A stretch of 64,000 nucleotides of DNA, taken from assembly GCF_019649055.1 (NCBI RefSeq), contig NW_026570233.1, positions 1,054,001-1,118,000 on the forward strand, written 5' to 3'. The notes beneath the pieces are model-generated. The model saw only the letters and a program-made list of their open reading frames with translations. It was not told the DNA's origin and did not search any database. Origin of the DNA: Paramacrobiotus metropolitanus (taxonomy: Eukaryota > Tardigrada > Eutardigrada > Parachela > Macrobiotidae). Below are positions 23,572-33,257 of the stretch, piece after piece. Both the position numbers and the translations under genes were made by a program. Within the stretch, counting starts at the first letter, position 1. Each line of letters opens with the position of its first letter.

Positions 23572-26071
23572 TATGTTGTATGGATAATTTTGCACTATTT
23601 TACATGGCCAATGCCAAGCCAGTTGCGCAGGTGTCAGCAGCGGAAACCGGACGAGGAACAGAGCGCCATCCCTCTCATCACATAATCTCTTCGGCCTGCG
23701 CACCCACCATAGCCCAGCACATGTCCACGATTTTACCAGCATGCCAATGGACAGCGGACAGCCTACCGAGAAACAACATCGTTGTTTTTTGTCATGAGAT
23801 TCATAACGCTCGCTCATCGTTACCGGCGACTTATCGATGCTGAACCAACCTTCCTCTTCCAGTGTCCGCAGGCAATTATCATCATTAAGCCGGTCAGTGA
23901 TGAAATCCGATCGAGCAGATCTTTACCAATGGCACGTCGGACGTCGGCAATGCAGTTCTCCACCATGCCTCTATATATGCAACTGGAATGTAATGTCGTG
24001 AATGTACAAACTGTAAATATTGACAGATAAAGTGCTTACTCTCGCATGATCGCTGGCTGTGGAAACCTAATATTAAAGGACCATGTTTCCAGGCATACCG
24101 AAGTTCATCTGCAAAAGCGCCGAGAATAAAATCCGGAATATCAATAGGAACTTCACATTTTGGCGGTAAACTGTTGTAAAAAATGTGACCAAAAGGGGAC
24201 CAACAGAAAGGTGCAAAGTATTCCCGAAAGTAGCAAAATACCTTAATCGACGTGATCTAGATTGAATGCAAAAATATAGCGGAGTAACTGTTTTCTCGTG
24301 AAGACCGGATCAGCCAGTTTTATCATACGAGAAACTGTACTATCAAAAAATTTTCCAGCTGGTTAATTCGCCGTGCGATTCAACGGAATGAATTGTAATG
24401 TAAACACCGTTGTAGTTTGTATACCCTTTTTTATACACCATACAGCGTTCTAATGCGATTGCCTGCATCGCGACACGGAAATGTAATGCATGCTATCGTT
24501 TTAGAGCGAACTGCTGAATGAATCCGAGCTGCTGAGCTTGTTCATGTACCAGCATGCCACCGAGAAGCCCTAACTGCCGTTTCCGACGGAGCGCCGAACT
24601 GTCTGCAAGAAGAGTAAAATTAAGTAATCCAGATGCACCAGTCAGCACCCTTTCGTTGTTTCCAGTTCGGTTTGGTGATGTGGTGTGGTGAGGCATAGAA
24701 ACTATGCGCAAATCTTCGGATTTTCGGCTGATACTAAACTTTTAATGTTTCTTTGTGTCTGTTGTCTAGGCATCTTTACTATGAAGGATTTTTTTACATC
24801 GTCTGTTTGGCGCATGAACGAAGTGCACATTTGGGTGCAGTTTACTAGAAACAAAATTAGCTATCAGTTGTCTGTTTGTGCACGTCCATTGCAGGCAATT
24901 TATCGCATTCGATGCATACTTGGTTGAGTTTCATATTTCGGTCATCTGGTCAAAATTTTCGGACAAACAAAAATACCAGAAACAAATAGCTTTCATAGTA
25001 AAAACTTCGCTCATGGATTCGAATTTCGAAGCATGGATTCACAAAAAAACCAAAATAAGAATAGGAATCGGACTGCGTGCAAGGTAGAACAACCGCTCTT
25101 ACGCGTTTACACACTTGAGAAATATTAAATTCCAACTTTTTCAATTTTGTTTTGTTGACTACAGACCAGTGAAAGCACATAAAAAACACGTTGTGCGATC
25201 AGCAGCTATTCGTGTAGCGCACTTAGGGGGGAGGGGTGTAAGTGACCGGTGACCAAAATATGAAACCGTAAAGTGACCGGTGACCGAAATATGAAACCGT
25301 ATACTTAAAGTGACCGAAATATTAGACAATCCAAGTATTCACGGTAATAAGTTAATAGCGGCAGAACTGATAAAAAGCTTTCTCCGAAGAACTAAAATTC
25401 GTAGCTTCACGTTTATGACCTTCCGCGAGCTCGCCTGTCCTTAAGGTTACCATCAAATCACTCCCTCACTCTCACTATCCCAACCAGGGTGGCACGGTGG
25501 TTGTCCATACTGCATTTTCAACTAGCCGGGAGCCGCATTACGGCATTAAACCTAAAGCGGAGCCGGAATAAGGAATGTGTCGAACTTCGAAGTATACGAG
25601 GCAACTTTAGCCAACTTCTGTACTGCGATGTGCTGTGACAGTATTGCTTAACCCATGTCGATGCCCCCTGCCTTACTACGATTCAGAGAAGAATACTTTG
25701 GAAAGTCGAATATTGTAGTACGTACACTGCAACTACTGGCTAGTGCGACGTGCAATCGGCCTTCCTTGTTGATCAACGACGAACAAAATCGACGCCCTAC
25801 AGCGAACTTCACGGCACTGTGTGCCCCTTTCCCGTGGCGGTGAATTCCGGATTCAGGCATTGTCGATGAGACTACCGCTTCTTCCTTCAGTCGACGGCAC
25901 TGACTGAGGAGTACCACAGCAGGAATGAAGGCGCATATTAAGATGGTGCTTTAGGTACGCTCACAGTCATAAAACAATTAACTATCTTCGCGACAGGCGG
26001 CGTCGAACGCATTGAAAGCGCGCGCTTACATAAACATCAGCCGAACAATCCTAAGCCGGTGACCAGAGCAG

Positions 26072-26075
26072 CCAC
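26072..26075. repeat. Target-site duplication, left (CCAC)
   Basis: CCAC directly precedes the TGTCAG start of the 5' LTR and recurs directly after the 3' LTR at 53975-53978. A 4-bp duplication is usual for Ty3/Gypsy-type integrases. Confidence 0.8.
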
Positions 26076-26515
26076 TGTCAGAGGCCCACGACTGCGCCTG
26101 GTGCGTACGGTCCACACAGGACGTACTTGCACCATTGCTTGCCGTTATCGCCTCTCTCGCTGTACGTACGTGTGCTGCTGCACTGCACTCATCCGCTGAA
26201 GCGGATATACGCAGCGCACACACTGAGCATACTCGCTCTCTCGTTCCTCTCTCGCAGTATGACTCTTCAGCGTTCATACGCTCGCGTTGGATAGAGTCCA
26301 GTCTGCGCATCATCACACAGCTGATGGCACACAGTACGTGGTTGCCACCAGTTGCTTCCGAATACGCCAGAACAGCTCAAGAACCACTTTAGCATCCACT
26401 TGCTATTTAGCCACTAGTGCTTTGTTCTTGCTTTCCTGCTATTACGCAGCATTGTTCCCCACATTATTTGTACAATAAAGCATCACTCGCGATCTCCTCG
26501 TGCTTGTCTGTTACA
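26076..26515 (+). repeat. 5' LTR (440 bp)
   Basis: Starts TGTCAGAGGCCC and ends CTGTTACA. Compared with the 3' LTR I see about 25-30 substitutions and several 1-3-bp indels, most in the second half. A polyadenylation signal AATAAA lies at 26474-26479. I cannot fix the TATA box or R borders. Confidence 0.92.
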
Positions 26516-26534
26516 TGGTAGCAGCTTCTTACGG
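26516..26534 (+). promoter_or_regulatory. Primer binding site
   Basis: TGGTAGCAGCTTC begins directly after the LTR's terminal ACA. TGG pairs with the CCA end of a tRNA, as in most LTR elements. I cannot name the tRNA. Confidence 0.65.
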
Positions 26535-27186
26535 TTTTCGATCCTACGGAATCTTTGAGGAGACGGTGAAGGCTTCATTTACGGAGAACTCGTGAGGAAC
26601 CTGAAAGTCACTGCCAGATTGATTACTGAAGTAATCTCTGCTCTGACTTTGATCAGACTGATCTTGCCGTCTTACAGCTGAGGAATAACGGGGATCACTG
26701 AAGTGATTCTTACCCAGCTGGTGAGCACAGTTTCTTCGTCTCTTCCACATTGAAGAGCACATTCCCAACAGCACGGACATTTTCACTCCCAACTGACGGA
26801 TCAGACTCAAACGAGAGTCTGCAGCGCGATAGGATTACTCCTTTATACGGGGACCATCGGTTTGAACACCGACCCGCAACTTTAACGGCGGATTTCAGCT
26901 CGGAAACGACGGATTTCCGACCTCGGACGGAGGAAATCGAGCGGAACCGACACCGACACCGACACCGGCAGAAGCGCAAGACCACTTAACCTGTTACGTC
27001 ACACTGGTCAGCACAGTAATATAGGACGTACTACACCGTACTACTACTACGTACTGTACTGTACCATTGTACTGTATATTAACACCCTGTGTACTGAGTC
27101 ACCAACAGACACATCAACATCAACAACAACATCTCACCGGACGTTCTGACCTCAGAGTTCCTGAACAAAAGACGATTTCCTGGGTG

Positions 27187-27214
27187 CGAACATCTTCACA
27201 CAGAAGATTGTTCG
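27187..27214 (+). repeat. ACACA hairpin in the leader
   Basis: Inner stem ATCTTC/GAAGAT around loop ACACA, one bulged T on the 3' side, then outer stem CGAAC/GTTCG: 11 bp. Noncoding position, so no codon constraint. Confidence 0.85.
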
Positions 27215-27274
27215 ACTTTCCCTAAACCGATAAAACTTTCAAGGCTCCATCAGAGCCGACCCGATTTGACCACA

Positions 27275-27526
27275 ATGTCGAATCAAAGGGAGAACGAATA
27301 CGCCAGAAAGTTCAACACGGACTATTCTCGGCGTGCAAACACGACCGGAAAGTACTCACTCCGGTACGCCGGTCAGGAAAAAAGTCAACCGTCCTCAACC
27401 GACTCGACTAAGTCGGCTGAGGCAAGGGAGAAACGTAACGAACGGATCCTCCTTGCCGACTCGAACCCAACTTCGGATGACAGTTTCGAGGACATAGGAC
27501 AAAACATTCCTGGACACCCAAGCTGA
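27275..27526 (+). pseudogene. Gag N-terminal segment, frame a
   Basis: ATG at 27275 opens an 83-codon polar segment (starts MSNQRENEY) that ends at TGA 27524. The reading then continues in the +1 frame from within 27498-27526. No domain. Probably the original Gag start, now out of frame with the rest, unless a programmed shift joins them. Confidence 0.55.
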
Positions 27527-27606
27527 CGTAGCAGCCCCGTCCCACCCGACCGGGGGGGATGTGGAACAGCTGCAGGCAGAGACCACATTGTCTCATGCCG
27601 ACCAAC

Positions 27607-27633
27607 AGTCGAGCTCACATAGAGCTCAAGACT
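27607..27633 (+). repeat. ACATA hairpin
   Basis: GAGCTC-ACATA-GAGCTC, with outer stem AGTC/GACT beyond a 3' AA bulge: 10 bp. Confidence 0.85.
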
Positions 27634-27956
27634 CGGTAACGGTCACAAAGGCCACCGAGCTCGGACGGCAATCACCCAACAGGACGGAAGAATTGCCGAA
27701 GCCGACTTCGCCCAACATGGACATACCGAACAATCAGGTCGGACAGAAATCGCCGACCACACAGGTCGAGCGAAAAACTCCGACTAAAAAAATCGGTGAA
27801 CAACAACCGATAAGCGGAGCCGACCAACAAACGGTCGGCCGATCTTTGGCGACGGAAGTCGACCAACAACAGGTCGACCTGCCACAATCCAAGGAGGTCG
27901 AACAGCCGACCCCGACTGGAATCGAACAGCTAATAACGGAAGTCGGTCGGGTCCAA

Positions 27957-27973
27957 CCGACCACACAGGTCGG
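27957..27973 (+). repeat. ACACA hairpin, CCGACC stem
   Basis: CCGACC-ACACA-GGTCGG, perfect 6 bp. Outer GTCC/GGAT pairing beyond a 2x2 internal loop. A sister site at 27753-27769 has the same loop with a 5-bp stem. Confidence 0.85.
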
Positions 27974-27979
27974 AAGGAT

Positions 27980-28017
27980 TAAGGTCGATGCTGACCCAGA
28001 AGGTCGATGCTGACCTG
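27980..28017 (+). repeat. 19-bp tandem duplication that breaks Gag
   Basis: Two adjacent copies of a 19-bp unit starting AAGGTCGATGCTGACC. Because 19 is not a multiple of three, the frame before it (27498-28013) differs from the frame after it. The ATG used as the formal start of the long Gag ORF (27988) lies inside the first copy. Confidence 0.9.
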
Positions 28018-30735
28018 GTCGAAGCGAACGCTCAACTAGCCGACCAAGTGTACGGACTGAACGAAGTCCTAAAGGAGGAACAGAAACTCCGAGCCCAGCT
28101 GGAATACAGCTTGGCTGAAGCCCAGAAGGTGAACGAGGCGCAACAGAACCGCATCGTTTACCTGGAGGCCCGCGAAGTCGAACTGTACGACTTCGGCGAA
28201 CAGGCCGCCCGCAATCTCACCGAGATGATGCGGCAAATGGACGAGATGGACACAGAAACACGGTGTCTAAGGGAGGAGAAAAAGCACCTGGAACAAAGCC
28301 GGGCTGAACCTCCCTCATATCGAACGTCCATGGCACAGGATCAACAGCCGTCACGGACGATCAGTGACATCCTGTGGGGAATTAACCCGACCCAGGAAGT
28401 GGCGAAGAAGGAGAACAACACCTCCTACTTCGTCGGAGTCGTGACAACCGACCCGAGTGTGGGAACAATCCCACAACCACCGACTATACCGAGTGCTCCG
28501 GAACCGGAACACAATACGTCGACCGCGGCACCACGAGTACCGACGTCGAACGTGGCGACAACAACGTCAGCCGGTGCGAATACTAGCACCTCGTACGCGA
28601 CGCGGACAACAACGTACGCGCCGGTACCTAACGCATTCAACCCGCACAATGCAGTGAGAGGAGACCGGACAACAGATCCCTTACGTCCCCCAATTCCGCT
28701 ACCGAGACCTGGAGTGGAAGCATATCGCCCACCAAGGACGAACTCTAACCCAAACTTCCTCCGCCAGAACTCGCCGTCCGACTTTGAACGAGCGAGGGCT
28801 CGGTCATTCAACACGGCCGACCAGCGGCCGGACGGACAGAACGAGGAGGCAAGTTCCGACCAACAAGGTCGGGTGCCTCCACACCGACCGACACAAGGTC
28901 GGATGCCGGTTCAGGGAACACAACCCAACCGGTACGGAAGAGTCTACGACCAACCGAGTGGATTCTATCCGCAGGCGCTGAGACAAAATCAAGCGCCCCC
29001 TCCACAACAGTATGGAGGACAGCCGCAACAGCCCCGTCACGAAGACCCGGCTCAGGCTCAGTATCCGCAACAGGACGGATACGACGACCAGTACGAACCG
29101 GCTCATCATCAGGGGGCGTACGAAGACCAACATGGTCGGATGCCATACGCCAACCCGCCACCCGCCCCGGCCGCACAACAAGCTGCGCCGGCGGCACACC
29201 CGATTCCTCCTGGACAGGACCCAACACACATTGCCTTAGTACGAGCAATGTCCCACGGACGTAGGCAACCTATGCCGTCGTTCGACGGAGACCACACCAA
29301 ACTACACGGGTGGCTCAAGCAGATCCGAAGCCTGTATCGTCAAGCCCAACAGTGGTACGAGGACGATCAGACCTTCATGTCCGACTTGGCGGCCCAACTC
29401 AAGGGCCAGGCGGAAGAATGGTACTACCTCGTTGCCGTCGACCAACCACTCGGCGGATGGCCAGTCAACGTATGGCTGACCAAGTTCGAGGAGCGATTTG
29501 CGGATAAAAACAGGGAAGTGAACCTCATATCGCGGATCAACAAAAGGATATTCCGCTTCGGCGAAGAAACGCCCGAACAATACTACGACGCTATGATGTT
29601 CATGAAATCCCAGGTCCGCACAATCACCGATCAGATCATACTGTATCATCTTAAGGAGAACATCCATGAACCCAAACTAAGGGAAGCTCTGGAAATCAGG
29701 ATGCCGGCAACGCCCATCGAGTTCCGCGACTACTTGCGGGGCTTTGTTAACGGCAAAGAGATGTATGAGGTGCGGAAACCGCGTGATGGCGACTACATCA
29801 GAGTTCGGGCAGCAACACCTGCACCTGTCCCGACTCCACCTCCGGCGATACCACAACAGACTGGATATCAGCCACACATGATGCCGGGATATCAAACCCC
29901 GACGGCACAGTACGGACAACCGAGTCCGGCACCGACGCCACCAGTGCAACAAGCACTACCCCAACAACAGACTTGGGCGGGCGCGGCAGCAGTGAACCCG
30001 AATCCCCCGGCACCTGGAATTGGAGCCCCCGTTAACAACTACGGAGGCCCAGGTTATAGTCCGGGCGGTAACCAAAACAACACAGGTTTTGGCTACGGAC
30101 AGAACTCCAACCAGGGATACTCCGCATATGGCCAGTATCCCACACAGGGATACGGCGGCGGAGGCTTTGGTCGCGGAAAAGGACGCGGCGGCGGGAACCG
30201 CGGCCGTGGGAACCTCCCTAACCGCGGCGGAGGCGGCAACCCACAAGGCAACCGACCTCCCCAGGCACAACAAGGTGCTCGGCAATATACGACCTATGTG
30301 GACCGGATGGAACAACTGTTCCTCCAATGGTCGTTAGCGGACAGCTTTACTTGCAACTTCTGCAAGTTCAGCAATCACGACCAAGCACGATGTGCGTTCA
30401 TTGGCACTCGGGTACAGGACAACCCGAATCGCCGGTGGTTTGAGGATTGGCACACGCGATACCAGACGGGCGGACCGCTGGGATCGGCCAACCCGAACTA
30501 TGCACTGGTCGTGCCGCCCCCGCGCCAACGCCAACAAGGTGGAAGCCCGGGTGGCGCCGGTAACAGAAACCGGCAAACTGACTCAGGAAATGGATTGGGT
30601 GGGAACCGCAGGAATAGCGGAGGAGGTTCTCCGGAACGGCGGCAACAGTTACCGCCCCACCAACCTTTCGGCTTGGCGTCGCCCAACAACGGGCCATCTC
30701 GGAGTAACTCACCGGGAAACGCCCAAGGTCGATGA
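27988..30735 (+). CDS. gag: Gag: capsid and CCHC nucleocapsid
   Basis: 915 codons. Residues about 10-110 form a Gln/Glu-rich, coiled-coil-like segment (YSLAEAQKVNEAQQNRIVYL). A long Pro/Gln-rich disordered region follows. The capsid core is about residues 420-610 (PMPSFDGDHTKLHGWLKQIR, then LAAQLKGQAEEWYY and FEERFADK), the retrotransposon-gag fold. Next come a Gly/Arg/Asn-rich stretch and one zinc knuckle C-x2-C-x4-H-x4-C near residue 785 (CNFCKFSNHDQARC). Known role: forms the particle and packages the RNA. The formal ATG lies in a duplication, so the native N-terminus was longer (see 27275-28013). The stop overlaps the next ATG as ATGA. The capsid is intact while the N-terminus is frameshifted. 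Confidence 0.88.
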   Translation: MLTQKVDADLVEANAQLADQVYGLNEVLKEEQKLRAQLEYSLAEAQKVNEAQQNRIVYLEAREVELYDFGEQAARNLTEMMRQMDEMDTETRCLREEKKHLEQSRAEPPSYRTSMAQDQQPSRTISDILWGINPTQEVAKKENNTSYFVGVVTTDPSVGTIPQPPTIPSAPEPEHNTSTAAPRVPTSNVATTTSAGANTSTSYATRTTTYAPVPNAFNPHNAVRGDRTTDPLRPPIPLPRPGVEAYRPPRTNSNPNFLRQNSPSDFERARARSFNTADQRPDGQNEEASSDQQGRVPPHRPTQGRMPVQGTQPNRYGRVYDQPSGFYPQALRQNQAPPPQQYGGQPQQPRHEDPAQAQYPQQDGYDDQYEPAHHQGAYEDQHGRMPYANPPPAPAAQQAAPAAHPIPPGQDPTHIALVRAMSHGRRQPMPSFDGDHTKLHGWLKQIRSLYRQAQQWYEDDQTFMSDLAAQLKGQAEEWYYLVAVDQPLGGWPVNVWLTKFEERFADKNREVNLISRINKRIFRFGEETPEQYYDAMMFMKSQVRTITDQIILYHLKENIHEPKLREALEIRMPATPIEFRDYLRGFVNGKEMYEVRKPRDGDYIRVRAATPAPVPTPPPAIPQQTGYQPHMMPGYQTPTAQYGQPSPAPTPPVQQALPQQQTWAGAAAVNPNPPAPGIGAPVNNYGGPGYSPGGNQNNTGFGYGQNSNQGYSAYGQYPTQGYGGGGFGRGKGRGGGNRGRGNLPNRGGGGNPQGNRPPQAQQGARQYTTYVDRMEQLFLQWSLADSFTCNFCKFSNHDQARCAFIGTRVQDNPNRRWFEDWHTRYQTGGPLGSANPNYALVVPPPRQRQQGGSPGGAGNRNRQTDSGNGLGGNRRNSGGGSPERRQQLPPHQPFGLASPNNGPSRSNSPGNAQGR
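30135..30153 (+). repeat. ACACA hairpin in gag
   Basis: GTATCCC-ACACA-GGGATAC, perfect 7 bp. GCC/GGC continues beyond a bulged A. Codon register: loop starts at codon position 3 of one ORF frame reading YPTQGY. Confidence 0.85.
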
Positions 30736-33257
30736 GCTCCGGTGACTCATTCGACCTCCAACATCCGACCGAACCACCGGACAAGGATAACCCGACTAAC
30801 CAACCGCTTAATTACCGGAAAGAACTCAACTCCCCCATAACGGTCGAGGAAGGCACTCAACAGATAGATGCCATCCTCCAACTGCTCGGACTGAACTATA
30901 ATAGTTCAGAAGACGACTTTGCGAAAGCAATGTCGGCCTCCACAAAGGAGGTAGAGGCGGCTCGGAAGTTAGCCGCTCAGCTCGGCGTGTATGTCAACAA
31001 TGGCACCGTCGAAGCTTGGCCCGGGATGCAACAAGCACTCGAGGCAACCGACCCAGCGCCCCAACTCGGTGCTGGAACGTCGGAGGTCGGAAAGCGAGAA
31101 ACGCCCGGCCCATGCAGCGCAAACAATGCGACTGCGCCGTCCGTCACACAAAGTGACGTAGCACGGCCCGGCCACGGAAGTTGGACCGGATTGCCGGTGA
31201 GGATAAACTCAACCGAGCAGCCCAGACGAGGCCCAAGACGTGGAGGACCGGGACGCCGATCCACGCACCGGGGCAACAGAAACTTCCCCAATGTGTCATC
31301 CGGACGCGCAACGGATAGATACGCTGCAACAATGGCAGCCATCGACCTTACCGAAGAATCGGAAGGAATCGAACAATGGGAAACAGTCCCATTGGAAGCA
31401 CAGGTACCCGTTTACTCTCGGCCGGGAGAAGCGGACCTCTTCCAGCCAAAGGAGCAATCAGCCAGAACGATAGCCAGCTCTCGAACATTCCTGAACCTCG
31501 ACTATATGTGGTCAAAATTGAGGCCAACAGACGTCTCAATGGAGGAAAGGATACTGGCTCAGGCACAACGGTTCGGAACCGCCAAACTACCGGAGGACGG
31601 AGTAGCTAACCGACCCGAGGTACAAGAAGTGGTTGAAGTCGGAGTCGAACTCACACAGAGTTCAACTCAACAGCAAGCCGACCACGGACCGGTGTCGTTA
31701 ATCCCCATCAAACCAACGGTGCGGGAAGTAACCTTCGAGAAAGGAACACATAAGAAACCGAAGACAGTTCGAGCTTGGACACACGAGATCCAAATCGGAT
31801 CCACGCCCACACTGGCGATGTTAGATACCGGAGCGGAGACTTCGCTCATCGAACAACGGTTCTGCGAGAGGAACGGCTTAACGGTGCAACCTCTCGGACA
31901 CTACACCAAAATACTTGGTGTGGGCGGACAAGTCGCCTTCGTAGTGTCTCACTGCTGTACAGCACCTGTAACAATGCAGGGCTTTACTAGCCATCACACT
32001 TTCCACGTCCAGCCGACCGAAGCGGACATCCCAGTGCTACTCGGATGCGACTATCTGCATTCGAAGTTCACCTTCGTTCTGACGCCGATTCCTACCCCGG
32101 AACAACCAGGAGGAACGACGGCAGTGCAGTCTATCCCGATACCAGAGGCATCGGACACGGTAGGAAACGAAGTTCGGATTAGTCGGCTTGATCACCCGGC
32201 GAACTCCACACGTAACATCTGCCGCGATTGCCGGGATACGAACCGCACTCTGCTGGAGGAACTAGCACTCCATAACGTGATAGAGCACTATCAGAAACGG
32301 ATACGCGACGGAACATTACGATCGGCGAAGACCGTACTGAAGTCTATCCCGATACCAGAGGCATCCGCTGACGCGGATGCCGTGAACCGAGAGGAAGTAC
32401 GACAAAAGTACCGAACTTGGTTCTCGGGAGTTCGACACTTTCTCGACCAACGGACGTCGGAGATAGTGACCACTCTGCAACAGAACGGAGCGGTAACCCC
32501 TGACCAGATACTGGACGCACAACAAACGTGTGAACCGGTAATCGCCCTCATGAGCGACGTAGAAGACGAAGCATGGGAATGGGAAGATGAACGAATTCCG
32601 ATCCATCGACAGTACATGGAATACGGACTCCCTATACCACCCCCTTTGGAAATGCCCTGCCAGGAATTGGGCTCCCAACTTTTCGCCTACATGCAGCGAG
32701 TAAGGTTGCACGGAGAATCGTCAACAACGGCATTCTGGCAACGATACGGCGAGGACACCGCCATAACGCGGCAAGTCCCTAAACCGCTACCACCACTTAT
32801 GCCGCACACTCCAACCAACGTGACGTTCGTGAGTAGCCCGGCGAAGCCTCAGGAAAACATAGTCCTGGAAGAAACCGATAAACCCTATCGGTGTGCTATC
32901 TGTCAAGACAATATTGACGAGGTAGTACGAGCAATAAAAGCTCACCACGACCTAACTTGGTCGGACGACAGACCGTCGTCACCGTCACCTCCGCAACAGG
33001 AACGGAAGGTAGATCGCTTTCGGAAGCCCCAACAGACGAGCATCCGATGGCTGAGCAACATAAGCTCCCAGCCAACCGACCTCGAGAATCAGGACGGAGC
33101 GGAGTCGACCTACCCAACCGATGGAGCAAGTCGACCAACCCGAACCGACCACAAAGGTCGGATTCGGCAATACGCCAGAAGTCGACCCCGAAAACGGATC
33201 GGAAGTCGAACTCGAAGATTATCAGTCGGACGACTCGGACATACAAAGTACGAGTGA
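30732..33257 (+). CDS. Protease ORF (retropepsin with long unknown arms)
   Basis: 841 codons, starting at the ATG of ATGA at the Gag stop, so reinitiation or a -1 shift could produce it. The catalytic motif is LDTGAETSLIEQRF at about residues 364-377, followed by GVGGQ and PVLLGCDYLHS, as in Ty3/Gypsy aspartic proteases. About 360 residues upstream and 380 downstream of the domain have no family that I recognise. The block AGTCTATCCCGATACCAGAG occurs twice (32128 and 32341), encoding SIPIPEAS 71 codons apart. A CAIC...HH arrangement near residue 720 might bind zinc. The last 194 nt overlap the open Pol frame in a different register. Confidence 0.85.
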   Translation: MSSGDSFDLQHPTEPPDKDNPTNQPLNYRKELNSPITVEEGTQQIDAILQLLGLNYNSSEDDFAKAMSASTKEVEAARKLAAQLGVYVNNGTVEAWPGMQQALEATDPAPQLGAGTSEVGKRETPGPCSANNATAPSVTQSDVARPGHGSWTGLPVRINSTEQPRRGPRRGGPGRRSTHRGNRNFPNVSSGRATDRYAATMAAIDLTEESEGIEQWETVPLEAQVPVYSRPGEADLFQPKEQSARTIASSRTFLNLDYMWSKLRPTDVSMEERILAQAQRFGTAKLPEDGVANRPEVQEVVEVGVELTQSSTQQQADHGPVSLIPIKPTVREVTFEKGTHKKPKTVRAWTHEIQIGSTPTLAMLDTGAETSLIEQRFCERNGLTVQPLGHYTKILGVGGQVAFVVSHCCTAPVTMQGFTSHHTFHVQPTEADIPVLLGCDYLHSKFTFVLTPIPTPEQPGGTTAVQSIPIPEASDTVGNEVRISRLDHPANSTRNICRDCRDTNRTLLEELALHNVIEHYQKRIRDGTLRSAKTVLKSIPIPEASADADAVNREEVRQKYRTWFSGVRHFLDQRTSEIVTTLQQNGAVTPDQILDAQQTCEPVIALMSDVEDEAWEWEDERIPIHRQYMEYGLPIPPPLEMPCQELGSQLFAYMQRVRLHGESSTTAFWQRYGEDTAITRQVPKPLPPLMPHTPTNVTFVSSPAKPQENIVLEETDKPYRCAICQDNIDEVVRAIKAHHDLTWSDDRPSSPSPPQQERKVDRFRKPQQTSIRWLSNISSQPTDLENQDGAESTYPTDGASRPTRTDHKGRIRQYARSRPRKRIGSRTRRLSVGRLGHTKYE
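31136..31167 (+). repeat. ACAAA hairpin in protease ORF
   Basis: CGTCAC-ACAAA-GTGACG at 31142-31158, perfect 6 bp. Outer GCCGT/ACGGC (5 bp) beyond an asymmetric internal loop. Here the loop starts in a different codon position from most others. Confidence 0.85.
31642..31668 (+). repeat. ACACA hairpin with C-A mismatch
   Basis: GAACTC-ACACA-GAGTTC (perfect 6 bp), then a C-A mismatch, then GAGT/ACTC: 10 bp. Confidence 0.85.

Larger units (their letters stand above)
20863..26071 (+). other. Start of the giant intron; no coding exon seen
   Basis: 5.2 kb of AT-rich sequence. Contents I can name: a fold-back repeat (21883-22159), a scrambled copy of the gene's own sequence (22250-23460), a 40-bp tandem pair (23492-23571) and a roughly 31-bp tandem (25240-25320, unit with AAGTGACCGGTGACC). 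No continuing PDZ exon is visible. Confidence 0.7.
26516..27274 (+). other. 5' leader of the giant element
   Basis: Noncoding and rich in short inverted repeats: 7-bp stem with arm CAGACTC (26802-26821), 7-bp stem with arm TCGGAAA (26900-26920), and the ACACA hairpin at 27187-27214. A candidate splice donor, CAGCTG|GTGAGC, lies at 26720/26721. Confidence 0.6.
27498..28013 (+). pseudogene. Gag N-terminal segment, frame b
   Basis: Open without its own ATG; Gln/Thr/Val-rich, with repeated PTTQV-type motifs that are also hairpin sequences. It runs into a stop at 28011 inside a 19-bp tandem duplication (27980-28017). That duplication moves the frame by one, so it separates this segment from the main Gag ORF. 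Confidence 0.6.

Noticed and set aside
25648-25917. 89-codon minus-strand ORF before the giant element
   Set aside because: No recognisable domain, no splice context, ordinary length for chance.
28173-28195. Other perfect hairpins in the element (for example the CGAAGTCG stem at 28173, GTATCCG at 29061, GCATCCGC at 32361)
   Set aside because: Loops are not ACANA. Stems of 6-8 bp with arbitrary loops are expected by chance in 28 kb, so I did not add them to the family.
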